This document shows positions 18,505 through 27,774 of a stretch of 64,000 nucleotides of DNA, in pieces (position 1 is the stretch's first letter; each line of letters starts with the position of its first letter). The notes under the pieces are model-generated. The model saw only the letters and a program-made list of their open reading frames with translations. It searched no databases and was not told the origin of the DNA. Source of the DNA: Methylacidiphilum caldifontis (GTDB lineage Bacteria; Verrucomicrobiota; Verrucomicrobiia; Methylacidiphilales; Methylacidiphilaceae). The DNA is taken from the NCBI RefSeq assembly GCF_017310505.1, contig NZ_CP065957.1, forward strand, positions 310,001 through 374,000, in the 5' to 3' direction. Both the position numbers and the translations under genes were made by a program.

Positions 18505-20370
18505 ATGAACAATCTTGTCGAAAACATCATTCCCGTGGGAGCGATTCCGAGTAGCGATGAAATTCATTTTACCGTCTGGGGACCTTTTCTCCATGACTGC
18601 AAGGTTCATCTTTATGAACCGCAAGAGACCGTAATTCCCATGGAAAAAAACAAGAGGGGTTACTGGAATAGCGTTTTTAAAATTACTGAACATCACCAAA
18701 AAATAACCTACAAATACCTGATTAATGAAAAGGAAGAATATCCTGATCCAGCTTCAAGATATCAACCCTTTGGAGTTCATGAACGTTCAGAGGTTATTCA
18801 GTTTGATAATACACAAAATCCGCAGGACTATTCCCTAAGACCCAAACTAGAGGATTACGTGATCTACGAACTCCATGTTGGGACGTTCACTCCACAAGGG
18901 ACTTTCGAAGCAATAATTCCTAGGATTGCCAAATTGAAAGACTTAGGAGTTAACAGCATTGAAATCATGCCTGTAGCCCAATTTCCAGGAAAAAGAAACT
19001 GGGGCTACGATGGGGTTTATCCTTTTGCTGTACAAAATAGTTATGGGGGGCCATGGGGGCTTAGAAAACTTGTAAACCATTGTCATCAAATGGGCATAGC
19101 GGTTATTTTAGATGTAGTTTACAATCATCTTGGTCCTGAAGGTAATTATCTGTCCAAATTCGGTCCTTATTTTACATCCAAATATAAAACTCCTTGGGGA
19201 GAGGCGATTAATTATGATGATGCTTTTTGTGATGAAGTCAGAAATTATTTCATATACAATGCACTCTACTGGTTTACTGAGTTCGATATTGATGCTTTGC
19301 GGCTAGATGCCATTCATGCCATTTACGATGAGAGTGCCTATCTTTTTCTTGAAGAGTTGGCAGATAAAGTCAAAGAATATGATCTGAAAACTAACCAAAC
19401 TCATTTTTTAATTGTTGAAAGCGATAGGAACGATCCCCGGTTCATCTATCCAAAAGCAGAGGGTGGATATTCATTGCATGCTCAATGGTGTGATGATTTT
19501 CATCATGCACTTCATGCCTACATCACCGGTGAAAAAAACGGTTATTATGCCGATTTCGGCTCCCTTGCTCAGTTGGCAAAAGCTTATCAGCAAGGTTACG
19601 TTATGGATGGTTGTTATTCTTCTTATCGTAAGCGCAAACATGGTAGAAAGCCGCAAAAGGCAAACAGAGGGCAGTTGATCGTTTTTTCTCAAAATCATGA
19701 TCAAGTGGGAAACCGTTTTAGGGGAGAAAGACTTTCCATCCTCGTCAGTTTTGAAGAACTCAAGATCATAGCCGCTTTAACCCTTTTCTCTGGTTTCATA
19801 CCTCTTCTGTTTATGGGTGAAGAATATGGAGAAAAAAATCCTTTCTGCTATTTTGTAGATCATGGAGATCCTGCTCTTCTCCAGGCGGTTCGAGAAGGAA
19901 GAAAAAGAGAATTCCAAGCTTTTTATGGAGATCAAGATGGATATGACCCTACGATAGAGGAAACATTTAAAAAGTCTATCATTCAATGGGAACTCCATCA
20001 AAAGGATAAACATGCACTCCTCTGGTCAGTGTATAAGGAATGTCTAACCCTGCGAAAAAAGCTTAAAATCCTTCAACCTCTCTCCAATATATCTCCAAAG
20101 GTTTATTTTAACGAAAAAGAAAAAATCTTTTCTTTTCTATTTGAAAACGAAGAAGAAAAAATCATTGGGCTGACCAATTTTGACTGCGTTGAAAGAACAT
20201 TTGTTGTTGATCAGAGGTTAGAGCCTCTAGAAAAAATGCTTGATCTAGCAGAAGAAAAATGGAGTGGCCTCGGCTCCCTCTCTCCCAGTCGATTAATCGG
20301 AGAAAACCTTTCTGTTGGGGTTAATCCTAAAAATTTTGTGCTTTATTACAACCACAAAGATCTAGCTTAA
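18505..20370 (+). CDS. treZ: Malto-oligosyltrehalose trehalohydrolase
   Basis: A 621-residue GH13 enzyme that releases trehalose from the maltooligosyl-trehalose made by TreY. An N-terminal beta domain (about 1-95, with HFTVWGPFLHDCKVHLYEP) precedes the catalytic barrel. Typical TreZ motifs are EIMPVAQFPGKRNWGYDGVYPFA, VILDVVYNHLGPEGNYL, nucleophile DALRLDAIHAIYD, acid/base in FLIVESDRNDPR and FSQNHDQVGNR. The presence of TreY on the opposite strand, convergent and ending nine bases away, supports the assignment over a branching enzyme. Confidence 0.95.
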   Translation: MNNLVENIIPVGAIPSSDEIHFTVWGPFLHDCKVHLYEPQETVIPMEKNKRGYWNSVFKITEHHQKITYKYLINEKEEYPDPASRYQPFGVHERSEVIQFDNTQNPQDYSLRPKLEDYVIYELHVGTFTPQGTFEAIIPRIAKLKDLGVNSIEIMPVAQFPGKRNWGYDGVYPFAVQNSYGGPWGLRKLVNHCHQMGIAVILDVVYNHLGPEGNYLSKFGPYFTSKYKTPWGEAINYDDAFCDEVRNYFIYNALYWFTEFDIDALRLDAIHAIYDESAYLFLEELADKVKEYDLKTNQTHFLIVESDRNDPRFIYPKAEGGYSLHAQWCDDFHHALHAYITGEKNGYYADFGSLAQLAKAYQQGYVMDGCYSSYRKRKHGRKPQKANRGQLIVFSQNHDQVGNRFRGERLSILVSFEELKIIAALTLFSGFIPLLFMGEEYGEKNPFCYFVDHGDPALLQAVREGRKREFQAFYGDQDGYDPTIEETFKKSIIQWELHQKDKHALLWSVYKECLTLRKKLKILQPLSNISPKVYFNEKEKIFSFLFENEEEKIIGLTNFDCVERTFVVDQRLEPLEKMLDLAEEKWSGLGSLSPSRLIGENLSVGVNPKNFVLYYNHKDLA

Positions 20371-20378
20371 ATTAAAAC

Positions 20379-23183
20379 TTACATTTTTTTTCCTTCTCCA
20401 TACCACATACCAACAGGCAAAATATTTAAGGCCTCTGCTATCCTTACTTTTTTTTCCCACTTTCTTACACCCTCCTCTGCAATTAAAGATACCCATTCCA
20501 CAGGAGCATCTTCAGGCAAAAAGACAGCGGTATCTTGCCAGATCTCTTGGCCCATAGGAAACTCTCCTTCCTGGCATAGCTCCGTACAAAACTTTGGGAC
20601 AACAACCAAAGCCCACTTATTTTCAAAACACCTTAAAAAGGCAAATCCATTTCGGGATTTTGATCCCTTGATGATCAAAGGAATATAAGACTTGGAGCAG
20701 AAAACCTCTGGAAATTTTTTCCTCGCCTGCAACCCCTTGTAGGTAATCCACAACTTTATTCGACCATCCGTATAATTTTTGAGCATTTCTTGCACGAAAA
20801 ACGCCTCATCTTTGATGGCCAAAAATTGGGCAAGGATTTTTTTTCTGGTATCAAAATCTATAGGACGACGGTTATCAGGATCGACAAAAGAAAAGTCCCA
20901 AAGTTCAGTACCCTGATAAAAATCGGGTATTCCAGGAGCAGAAAGCTTCAAAACAAGCTGTGAAAGGGAGTTTATGATACCAAAATGAGCGATCTTTTTT
21001 TGAAAAGGAATAAAAGCATCCCAAAATCGGGTATTGTTGGGATTTAATAATGATTCAATAAACTTACAACACTTTTCTTCATAGACAGTATTTGGATTTT
21101 GCCATCCAGAAAAGCTAGTTGCTTCTCTGCTTGCTTTTACAAAATACTGCTTAAAACGGTTTAAAAATTGATCGATTAGAGTTAAATCAAAAGGCAGATG
21201 GCCAACCAAACATTGATAGATAAAATATTCAGCATTAGCATCAGGTACTAAAATATTTCCAAGTCTTGATTTGTCTGCTTTATTAATTTCTCTCCATTGA
21301 TAGAGGACCTTTTCCCATTCTAAAGGAATTTCGGATAAGACATTTATTCTTGCTCGAGCATCTTCTCCCCTTTTGGTATCATGGGTAGAGGTCGCATTAA
21401 AAGTAAAAGGCCACCAAATAGCTCTTTCGGTTAAAAAAGAATGGAAAGTTTCCGAACAGATACCGAAAATTGAAGGATCATTACCCACCTCATTAAGGGA
21501 AAGTAGCCTGTTATAAACATAAAACAGGCAGTCTTCCAAACCTTTTGCCATAAGCGGACAGCTAAGTTGTTGAAAACGCTTGATAAAATTTTCACGATCC
21601 TTTTCTTCACTTTCAGAAAAAGAATGTTCAATCTGCCGTAAAAAAAATTTAAGGATAAAATCGAGTTCAATGGATAGTTCAGGCAGGGTCTGTTTAGCTA
21701 TGCCAACCGCTTCCTCCAAAAACATCTTGTCCTGCTTACTCATTTGACCATCGGAAATGTAGGTGCGATACACAGGAAAACAGGAAAGAACTTCAACGAG
21801 TGCTCTACGTATTCCATAAATGGTTACATCGGGGCCAAACCATAACCGAGAGCAAAGAGAATGTAGAATAAGTGCAATCCGATCAAGATCACCTGCAAGT
21901 CTTCGCCCTATAACAAACCTTTTCTTTTCCCGTAAAAGATCTTCATAATCTTGATCAATTCCCGTAAACTGACTATATATCCTATCTAAGATCGGACCGT
22001 TTTCGGGATTACAGAAAAGTTGGGTCAAAAGGGCTAAAAAATCATACCCTGTAGTTCCTTCAGCTTGCCATCTGATAGGAAGGGTTTCTTTTAAGGGACG
22101 CAGGATCTTTTCAACGATAGTATATGTAGCCGGAACCCGACGTCGAAGCATGACTAAATATTTTTCTGGATCAAGTAGTCCATCAATGTGATCGATACGC
22201 AAACCAGTGATTTTTCCCTCTTCGATCAACCTGAATATAAAGCTGTGGGCTTCTTCAAATACTTCTTCTTTTTCCATGCGTAGGGAAATAAGATCATTAA
22301 TAGTAAAAAACCTTCTATAGTTGATCTCTTCGGAAGCCACTCTCCAGTGAGAAAAGCGAAAATATTGTTCGGAAAGCAGCTTATCCATCAGCAGGAAATG
22401 TTCGGGCTCTGTCTTATCTTTCGAATTGAAAAGCTCTATCGTTCGATCCATGCAAACCCTAATAAGAGAATTTTTAGTATACAATTCATTAAGCTCATAC
22501 TTTATGAAAGAGACCTGTTCTAAACGTTCTTCAGTTGATCCCGAAGAACTGATATTTTTAATGGTATAGACAACACCCAAAAGTTTAAGATAATCTGGAT
22601 CTTTAGTCTCTACCCTTCTTCGGATATTATCGAGGACAGAAGTAAGAATAGTCGCATAACTTTCTATTTTAAGCGGAAACTGAATGTTATAATAGCGGAC
22701 GTAAAAAGAACCCGATTCAAATCCTAAGGTAATCTCACCCTTAAGTAGAGCTTCCCCATAATGTGGACCAAGAAAAGGAGCTAAGACCCTTCCTCTTAGA
22801 GATTCATAAGGATGATTCCATTCAATATCAAAAAATTCATAATAACGGGAATAGGGACCATGTTCGAAAATATCCATAAGCAAGCTGTTTTCCTTGCTAT
22901 AGGCCATGTGGTTAGGAACGAAGTCTTGAATCCATCCCATGCCTTTTTCTTTTATGGCATAGACAAGCTGTTCAAATGCAGAATCATCCCCTAATTCAGG
23001 GTTTATAACGCTGTGGTCAACGACATCATAACCATGGGTACTCCCCGGTTTGGCTTTAGTGATAGGAGAAGCATAGATATCCGTTATTCCCAACAAAGAG
23101 ATATATTCGATAATTGCCTGTAGTTTTTCGAAATTAAAGGAACTATTTAACTGTACCCTATAGGAAGAGAGTGGAATTCTCAT
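20379..23183 (-). CDS. treY: Maltooligosyl trehalose synthase
   Basis: A 934-residue GH13 isomerase converting the reducing-end linkage of malto-oligosaccharides to the alpha,alpha-1,1 bond. Family signatures are clear: PLSSYRVQLNSSF at the N-terminus, DIYASPITKAKPGSTHGYDVVDH, GWIQDFVPNHMAY, the nucleophile region ITGLRIDHIDGLLDP, RWQAEGTTGYDFL and TSTHDTKRGEDARARI. The size is normal to slightly long. It converges on treZ, so the two enzymes of one pathway are transcribed separately despite being adjacent. Confidence 0.96.
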   Translation of the reverse strand: MRIPLSSYRVQLNSSFNFEKLQAIIEYISLLGITDIYASPITKAKPGSTHGYDVVDHSVINPELGDDSAFEQLVYAIKEKGMGWIQDFVPNHMAYSKENSLLMDIFEHGPYSRYYEFFDIEWNHPYESLRGRVLAPFLGPHYGEALLKGEITLGFESGSFYVRYYNIQFPLKIESYATILTSVLDNIRRRVETKDPDYLKLLGVVYTIKNISSSGSTEERLEQVSFIKYELNELYTKNSLIRVCMDRTIELFNSKDKTEPEHFLLMDKLLSEQYFRFSHWRVASEEINYRRFFTINDLISLRMEKEEVFEEAHSFIFRLIEEGKITGLRIDHIDGLLDPEKYLVMLRRRVPATYTIVEKILRPLKETLPIRWQAEGTTGYDFLALLTQLFCNPENGPILDRIYSQFTGIDQDYEDLLREKKRFVIGRRLAGDLDRIALILHSLCSRLWFGPDVTIYGIRRALVEVLSCFPVYRTYISDGQMSKQDKMFLEEAVGIAKQTLPELSIELDFILKFFLRQIEHSFSESEEKDRENFIKRFQQLSCPLMAKGLEDCLFYVYNRLLSLNEVGNDPSIFGICSETFHSFLTERAIWWPFTFNATSTHDTKRGEDARARINVLSEIPLEWEKVLYQWREINKADKSRLGNILVPDANAEYFIYQCLVGHLPFDLTLIDQFLNRFKQYFVKASREATSFSGWQNPNTVYEEKCCKFIESLLNPNNTRFWDAFIPFQKKIAHFGIINSLSQLVLKLSAPGIPDFYQGTELWDFSFVDPDNRRPIDFDTRKKILAQFLAIKDEAFFVQEMLKNYTDGRIKLWITYKGLQARKKFPEVFCSKSYIPLIIKGSKSRNGFAFLRCFENKWALVVVPKFCTELCQEGEFPMGQEIWQDTAVFLPEDAPVEWVSLIAEEGVRKWEKKVRIAEALNILPVGMWYGEGKKM

Positions 23184-23556
23184 GGTCGCTTTTCCTTACT
23201 ATCCGCTATGGTCTTAACTATGGAACATTAGCGCTTATCTTCAATTTTACAAAAAGGAAAAGCAATACCGAATAAACGAAGACTAAAAAATATTTATTAA
23301 TAATTTAGCATTGCATTTTTTAGCCATCATCACTATTCGGTCTCATACATAGGGAAACCAATAAATCATGCCCTTCAGCTCATTAAAGAAACTTCTTCTT
23401 AGGCAGAGCGTTTTTGTATGTAGCACCAAAAAGATGAGATTGATAGGATAACCCCATATTAAAGGATTGGATATCCAAAACCCTAGCTATAATCTCCTCT
23501 TTCAATGCGAATGAAAATTTTTTAATTTTGAAATAGAAATCTGAAAAGGAATTTTT
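23184..23556. other. Intergenic region between treY and pgi
   Basis: An AT-rich gap of 373 bases between divergent genes. I see no open frame longer than about 27 codons, no tRNA and no strong hairpin with a T-run. It must hold the treY and pgi promoters, but no convincing -35/-10 pair stands out. An AAAAGGA sequence at 23546-23552 is the probable pgi ribosome-binding site. Confidence 0.6.
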
Positions 23557-25212
23557 ATGAACAGCCCATTTAATTCTCCATTATGGAACGCCTTGGAAGA
23601 ACATTACAAAAGTATTTCCCAACTTCATTTGCGTGATCTTTTTCATTCTGATCCCCAGAGATTCACAAAGTTTTCAATCTGTTGGAATGAGTTTCTCTTT
23701 GATTATTCGAAAAACAGACTGACCGAAAAAACCCTTTCTCTGCTCTTTCAACTAGCCAACGAAATCAATCTTTCTGAAAACATTGAAAAGATGTTCAGTG
23801 GACAAAAAATCAACTTCACTGAAAATAGGTCCGTTCTTCACATCGCTCTAAGAAATCGATCTGGTCAGCCAATTTATGTCGATGGCCGTAACGTCATGGA
23901 TGAAGTTAAAAAAGTACTTGAGAAAATGAAAAATTTTTCTCTGGACATTAGATCACAACAATGGAGAGGCTACAGCGGAAAACCCATAAAATATATCGTT
24001 AATATCGGTATAGGGGGATCAGATCTTGGGCCAAGAATGGTCTGCCGTGCCCTCACTCCCTATGGGCATAAAGAAATAAAAGTGCATTTTGTTTCAAACA
24101 TTGATGGCACGGATCTGGCTGAAGTTTTAAAAGCCGTTGAGCTTGATCAAACTCTTTTTATCGTTTCTTCCAAAACGTTTACAACCAAAGAGACTTTAAC
24201 CAATGCTCAAACCGCTAGAAAAAAATTGATCGAGTATTTTGGGGGTGAAACCAAGGCCGTTGAAAAACATTTCGTAGCTGTATCTACAAATGAAAAAGCG
24301 GTGAAAGATTTTGGGATAAATCCCATCAACATGTTTGAGTTCTGGGATTGGGTGGGCGGAAGATTTTCTCTGTGGTCCGCTATAGGCCTCTCTATTGTTC
24401 TTTACATCGGAATGGAAAACTTTGAAGAGCTTTTATACGGAGCTTATCTTGCTGATGAACATTTTCGAAATACTCCTTTTGAAAAAAATATTCCCGTGAT
24501 TATGGCTCTGCTTGGATTCTGGTATGGAAACTTTTTTGGAGCGGAAACTTATGGAATCTTTCCTTACGATCAATACTTAGAACTTTTGCCTAACTATCTG
24601 CAACAACTCTATATGGAAAGCAATGGGAAAAGAATCAATAAAGAGGGTAAGCTCATCCACTATCAGACTGGACCAATCTTGTGGGGTAATCCAGGAACTA
24701 ATGGCCAACATTCTTTTTTCCAGCTTCTTCACCAGGGCACTCATCTTGTTCCCTCAGATTTCATAGCTCCTATAGAAACACATAATCCACTGGATAATCA
24801 TCATCTTATTCTGCTTTCTAATTTTTTTGCCCAAACCGAAGCTCTCATGAAAGGGAAAACAGAAGAAGAAGTAAAAGAAGAAATGGAGAAAGCCAACTTA
24901 AGTGCTGATGAAATCAAAAGACTTCTGCCACACCGGTCATTTCCAGGTAATAGACCCTCAAATTCCATTCTCATTACGAAAATTACCCCAAAAACATTGG
25001 GCTCCCTGATTGCCTTTTACGAACATAGCATCTTCGTCCAGGGATTACTTTGGAACATAAACTCATTTGATCAATGGGGAGTTGAACTCGGTAAACAGCT
25101 AGCTACAAAAATAGAAAAAGAGCTTGCTAGCGGCTCTTTGGTTTCCGAACATGACTGCTCGACAAAAGGATTAATCGAACATTATTTGAGAGAATCTAGG
25201 GTAAAATTTTAA
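23557..25212 (+). CDS. pgi: Glucose-6-phosphate isomerase
   Basis: A 551-residue PGI, normal for the bacterial/eukaryotic-type family. Both family signatures are visible: the sugar-phosphate-binding region IGIGGSDLGPRMVCRAL with VSNIDGTD and FIVSSKTFTTKETL, and the C-terminal SFDQWGVELGK signature carrying the active-site lysine. The GTNGQHSFFQLLHQG segment provides the conserved catalytic His region. It isomerises glucose-6-phosphate and fructose-6-phosphate, linking the triose-phosphate genes with glycogen and trehalose synthesis. Preceded by an AAAAGGA ribosome-binding sequence. Confidence 0.97.
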   Translation: MNSPFNSPLWNALEEHYKSISQLHLRDLFHSDPQRFTKFSICWNEFLFDYSKNRLTEKTLSLLFQLANEINLSENIEKMFSGQKINFTENRSVLHIALRNRSGQPIYVDGRNVMDEVKKVLEKMKNFSLDIRSQQWRGYSGKPIKYIVNIGIGGSDLGPRMVCRALTPYGHKEIKVHFVSNIDGTDLAEVLKAVELDQTLFIVSSKTFTTKETLTNAQTARKKLIEYFGGETKAVEKHFVAVSTNEKAVKDFGINPINMFEFWDWVGGRFSLWSAIGLSIVLYIGMENFEELLYGAYLADEHFRNTPFEKNIPVIMALLGFWYGNFFGAETYGIFPYDQYLELLPNYLQQLYMESNGKRINKEGKLIHYQTGPILWGNPGTNGQHSFFQLLHQGTHLVPSDFIAPIETHNPLDNHHLILLSNFFAQTEALMKGKTEEEVKEEMEKANLSADEIKRLLPHRSFPGNRPSNSILITKITPKTLGSLIAFYEHSIFVQGLLWNINSFDQWGVELGKQLATKIEKELASGSLVSEHDCSTKGLIEHYLRESRVKF

Positions 25213-25317
25213 AAAAATTGATCTCATAGAAATAATTAGTAGTTGCCGAAGAAAAAAAAGAAAATAATCTTAATCTAAAAAAAACCTTATATTTGTAGTA
25301 CAATAAACTATAAGAAC

Positions 25318-25992
25318 ATGAGTATTAAAAAGAAAAAGACAAAAGGAACAGTCGAGAAGAAAGAAACAGAGGTAAAAAAGGAATCTGTTTTAAATACAAA
25401 TTCTACGACAAACTTAGACAAACCAAAAGAAAACGACAAGTCTATGAGTAATTCTCTAGAAAAGATTAACATGGCTGATCCGAATCTTACAATTATGGAT
25501 TTGTCTGAAGAAGAGAGACAAGAATTTCTAAGGTTGCAGAAGGAGAGACTTTTGGACTTACGTGAACAAATCATATATCAGATGGAAGGGGTTTCTTCTG
25601 ATGTCTTGAAGTCTAGACCTGAAGGAGGTGAATCTACAGGTTTTGGAGTCCACCAAGCGGATGCGGGAACTGACGTTTATGATAGAGATTTTGCCTTGAG
25701 TTTACTTTCCCAGGAAAATGACTCCCTTATTGAAATTGATGACAGTTTGAAAAGAATAGAAGACAACTCTTATGGTATCTGTCAAATGTGTGGCAAACCA
25801 ATCCCCATTATCCGACTTCAGGCCATTCCTTATGCTCGCTTCACTGTGGATTGTCAACGGCAATTAGAGAAAGAAAAGATGTACCAGCTGCGGAAAAGAT
25901 GGGAGTCGGTTCCACAATTTGCTGATAGTGAAGAACTCCTAGAAGAAGAACAGGGAGAAGAAGAGGAGGAAAAAAAGGAAAAAGGCGAATAA
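25318..25992 (+). CDS. TraR/DksA-type zinc-finger protein
   Basis: A 224-residue protein with a lysine-rich, low-complexity N-terminal tail (about 1-60), a helical coiled-coil part (about 60-140, with LQKERLLDLREQIIYQME), a DksA-like zinc-finger motif CQMCGKPIPIIRLQAIPYA, and a very acidic C-terminus. In the second half of the finger, RFTVDCQRQ, the usual first Cys of the CxxC pair is a Thr, so one canonical zinc ligand is missing. DksA-like proteins act in the RNA polymerase secondary channel with ppGpp. Position before rpsR-rpmB suggests a role in growth control, but the substitution leaves this open. Confidence 0.82.
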   Translation: MSIKKKKTKGTVEKKETEVKKESVLNTNSTTNLDKPKENDKSMSNSLEKINMADPNLTIMDLSEEERQEFLRLQKERLLDLREQIIYQMEGVSSDVLKSRPEGGESTGFGVHQADAGTDVYDRDFALSLLSQENDSLIEIDDSLKRIEDNSYGICQMCGKPIPIIRLQAIPYARFTVDCQRQLEKEKMYQLRKRWESVPQFADSEELLEEEQGEEEEEKKEKGE

Positions 25993-26014
25993 AGCAATGT
26001 AAAAAGGTGAGTTT

Positions 26015-26266
26015 ATGGGAAGAAACAGTAGTAATTTAAAAGAAAAAAAGAGGAAAAAAAGGCTTTTAACTCCACCTCGGACAGTTAAAAAAAGGGTGGA
26101 TATTGATGCAGAAGCTATCGATTTTCGCAACGTTGAACTTCTAAAAAGATTCGTTACAGAAAATGGAAGAATTCTACCCCGGAGAATAACGGGTTTGCCC
26201 GCAAAACTCCATCGGCGGTTGAGTAAAGAAATTAAAAAAGCCAGAAACGTGTTGCTAATGAAATAA
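26015..26266 (+). CDS. rpsR: 30S ribosomal protein S18
   Basis: An 83-residue basic protein with the S18 core: [44 protein letters not shown]18 binds 16S rRNA on the platform of the small subunit with S6. The N-terminal tail is unusually lysine-rich. It is followed nine bases later by rpmB, apparently as one operon. S18 is more often next to rpsF or rplI; neither is in this window. Confidence 0.95.
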   Translation: MGRNSSNLKEKKRKKRLLTPPRTVKKRVDIDAEAIDFRNVELLKRFVTENGRILPRRITGLPAKLHRRLSKEIKKARNVLLMK

Positions 26267-26275
26267 GGAGAAGTT

Positions 26276-26539
26276 ATGTCTAAAATTTGTCCTATCCTCA
26301 ATGTACGACCTGCTCGAGGGAGAAAAATAATAAGAAAAGGTAAAGCCAAAAAAAAGGGAGGAATTGGTTTACATACAACGGGAAATACTCCCCGGCTGTT
26401 TCTTCCTAACATAAGGAATAAAAAGCTTTTCATTCCTGAATTAGCTAAAAAGGTTAATTTAAGACTTTCTGCAAGGGCTTTAAAAACCTTGATGAAAAAA
26501 GGGACTTATACTATTTTAAAAGAAAAAGGTCTGATTTAA
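26276..26539 (+). CDS. rpmB: 50S ribosomal protein L28
   Basis: An 87-residue L28. Recognisable features are the N-terminal MSKICPI..VRPARGRKI region, TTGNTPRLFLPNIRNKKLFIPEL and the C-terminal VNLRLSARALKTLMKKGTYTIL. The N-terminus has a single Cys and lacks a CxxC pair. A GGAG ribosome-binding sequence (26267-26270) precedes the ATG. It lies between rpsR and a small conserved gene. Confidence 0.93.
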   Translation: MSKICPILNVRPARGRKIIRKGKAKKKGGIGLHTTGNTPRLFLPNIRNKKLFIPELAKKVNLRLSARALKTLMKKGTYTILKEKGLI

Positions 26540-26572
26540 CCCCAAAACAGAACTCAAAGAAAAGGTGTTTTT

Positions 26573-26776
26573 ATGGCCTATCAAGTTGTTAGCAAAAAGT
26601 CAGGTAAAACCTATTATCTTCATTCCAGAGAACAGGTTCTTAGAAATGGACATAAGGTAACCCTTTACTATTTTTCTACTCAAATTGGAGATGGAGCTCT
26701 TGATGCCTTGCCTAATGGTTATATGGTTACCGAAAGCGAGCGTACGGGGCTACCCATTCTAAAGAAAAAAAGATAA
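26573..26776 (+). CDS. Small conserved protein of unknown function
   Basis: A 67-residue basic protein that I cannot assign to a named family. It starts with VVSKKSGKTYYLHSREQVLRNGHKVTLYYFS, which reads as alternating beta strands, then has GALDALPNGYMVTESERTGLPILKKK. The compact size, basic charge and beta pattern suggest a small SH3-like or nucleic-acid-associated fold (inference). It follows rpmB by 33 bases with an AAAAGG sequence before the ATG, so it is probably cotranscribed with S18 and L28. Confidence 0.75.
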   Translation: MAYQVVSKKSGKTYYLHSREQVLRNGHKVTLYYFSTQIGDGALDALPNGYMVTESERTGLPILKKKR

Positions 26777-26793
26777 TTTTTAGCTTTACATTT

Positions 26794-27702
26794 ATGGAAC
26801 CCTCGATGGAAGAGTCGCCTATCATTCAATTTGATACCGAAAATTGGGATTTAGAGTTTACAAAAGAGATACAGGAAAAAGCGATTGAAGGACTGGAAAA
26901 TGGGTCTGTCCTTTTTTTTCCCAAGCTCAACTTTCCTCTGCTTGATGAAGAAAAGAAGTTTCTCGACCCTGCATGGGTAAGTGGAGCAAAGAATATCAGC
27001 TTTGACCCAAGGAGCTCTACCCTTAAAGGTGTAGAAGGAAAACATGAAGATCTAAAATTACTCAGTGGCCTGTTGAAAAGGTATGCGGATAAAACAAGAA
27101 ATTTTCTCCATCTCCTTTTTCCCTTTTACGGCTCTTCTTTAAAGATTGCTCGAACAAGTTTTCGACCTGTAGAAATATCAGGCCGTGCGACATCTGCTCG
27201 AAAAGATGATACAAGGTTGCATGTCGATGCTTTCCCTTCAAGCCCCACTGGAGGTGAAAGAATTTTAAGGGTATTTTCCAATATAAATCCCCATGGTAAG
27301 CCAAGAAATTGGAGGATAGGTGAACCCTTCCAAAATTATCTTAAACACCTTCTTCCCCAGCTGTCGCCTCCTACTCCTGGAAAGCGTTTTTTCCTTTATC
27401 TTTTTGGAATTACCAAAGGATATAGAAGTTTATACGACCATTATATGCTTGAGTTGCATGATAAAGGGAAACTTGATCTGCAGTACCAAAAAAACTCTCC
27501 TCAAGTTGCTTTTGAATTCCCCGCAGGCAGTACATGGATAGTTTTTACTGATCAGGTCCTTCATGCGGTAGATAAAGGACAATTTCTTTTAGAGCAGACT
27601 TTTCATATCAAAGTCGATGCACTTAAGCATCCAGAGAAATCCCCTCTAAAGCTTCTCGAAACTGCCTTAAACAAAAAGCTTATAACCGCAGATACATTCT
27701 AG
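26794..27702 (+). CDS. kdoO: Kdo 3-hydroxylase-like Fe(II)/2-oxoglutarate oxygenase
   Basis: A 302-residue protein resembling the Kdo hydroxylase KdoO, which converts a Kdo residue of the lipopolysaccharide inner core to Ko. The iron-binding facial triad can be read as His143 and Asp145 in RLHVDAFPSSP and a distal His257 in FTDQVLHAVDKGQF, with a following basic region for 2-oxoglutarate. The segment GGERILRVFSNINPHGKPRNWRIGEPF is typical of this family. No signal peptide is present, as expected for a cytoplasmic-face enzyme. It lies 17 bases after the small gene downstream of rpmB. The assignment rests on remembered family motifs. Confidence 0.78.
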   Translation: MEPSMEESPIIQFDTENWDLEFTKEIQEKAIEGLENGSVLFFPKLNFPLLDEEKKFLDPAWVSGAKNISFDPRSSTLKGVEGKHEDLKLLSGLLKRYADKTRNFLHLLFPFYGSSLKIARTSFRPVEISGRATSARKDDTRLHVDAFPSSPTGGERILRVFSNINPHGKPRNWRIGEPFQNYLKHLLPQLSPPTPGKRFFLYLFGITKGYRSLYDHYMLELHDKGKLDLQYQKNSPQVAFEFPAGSTWIVFTDQVLHAVDKGQFLLEQTFHIKVDALKHPEKSPLKLLETALNKKLITADTF

Positions 27703-27774
27703 CTCGGTTTATTGAAATAACCCCACCCAGCTGAATTGTTTTAAATAAAAATTCTGAAATTCAAACAAAGACTT

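Noticed and set aside
23184-23556. A small RNA or riboswitch before pgi
   Set aside because: No stable stem with a U-run or conserved motif was seen in this AT-rich gap.
25939-26433. A 164-codon minus-strand frame opposite the DksA-like gene end, rpsR and rpmB
   Set aside because: Its apparent hydrophobic Phe/Leu-rich protein is just the reverse complement of lysine-rich ribosomal-protein codons.
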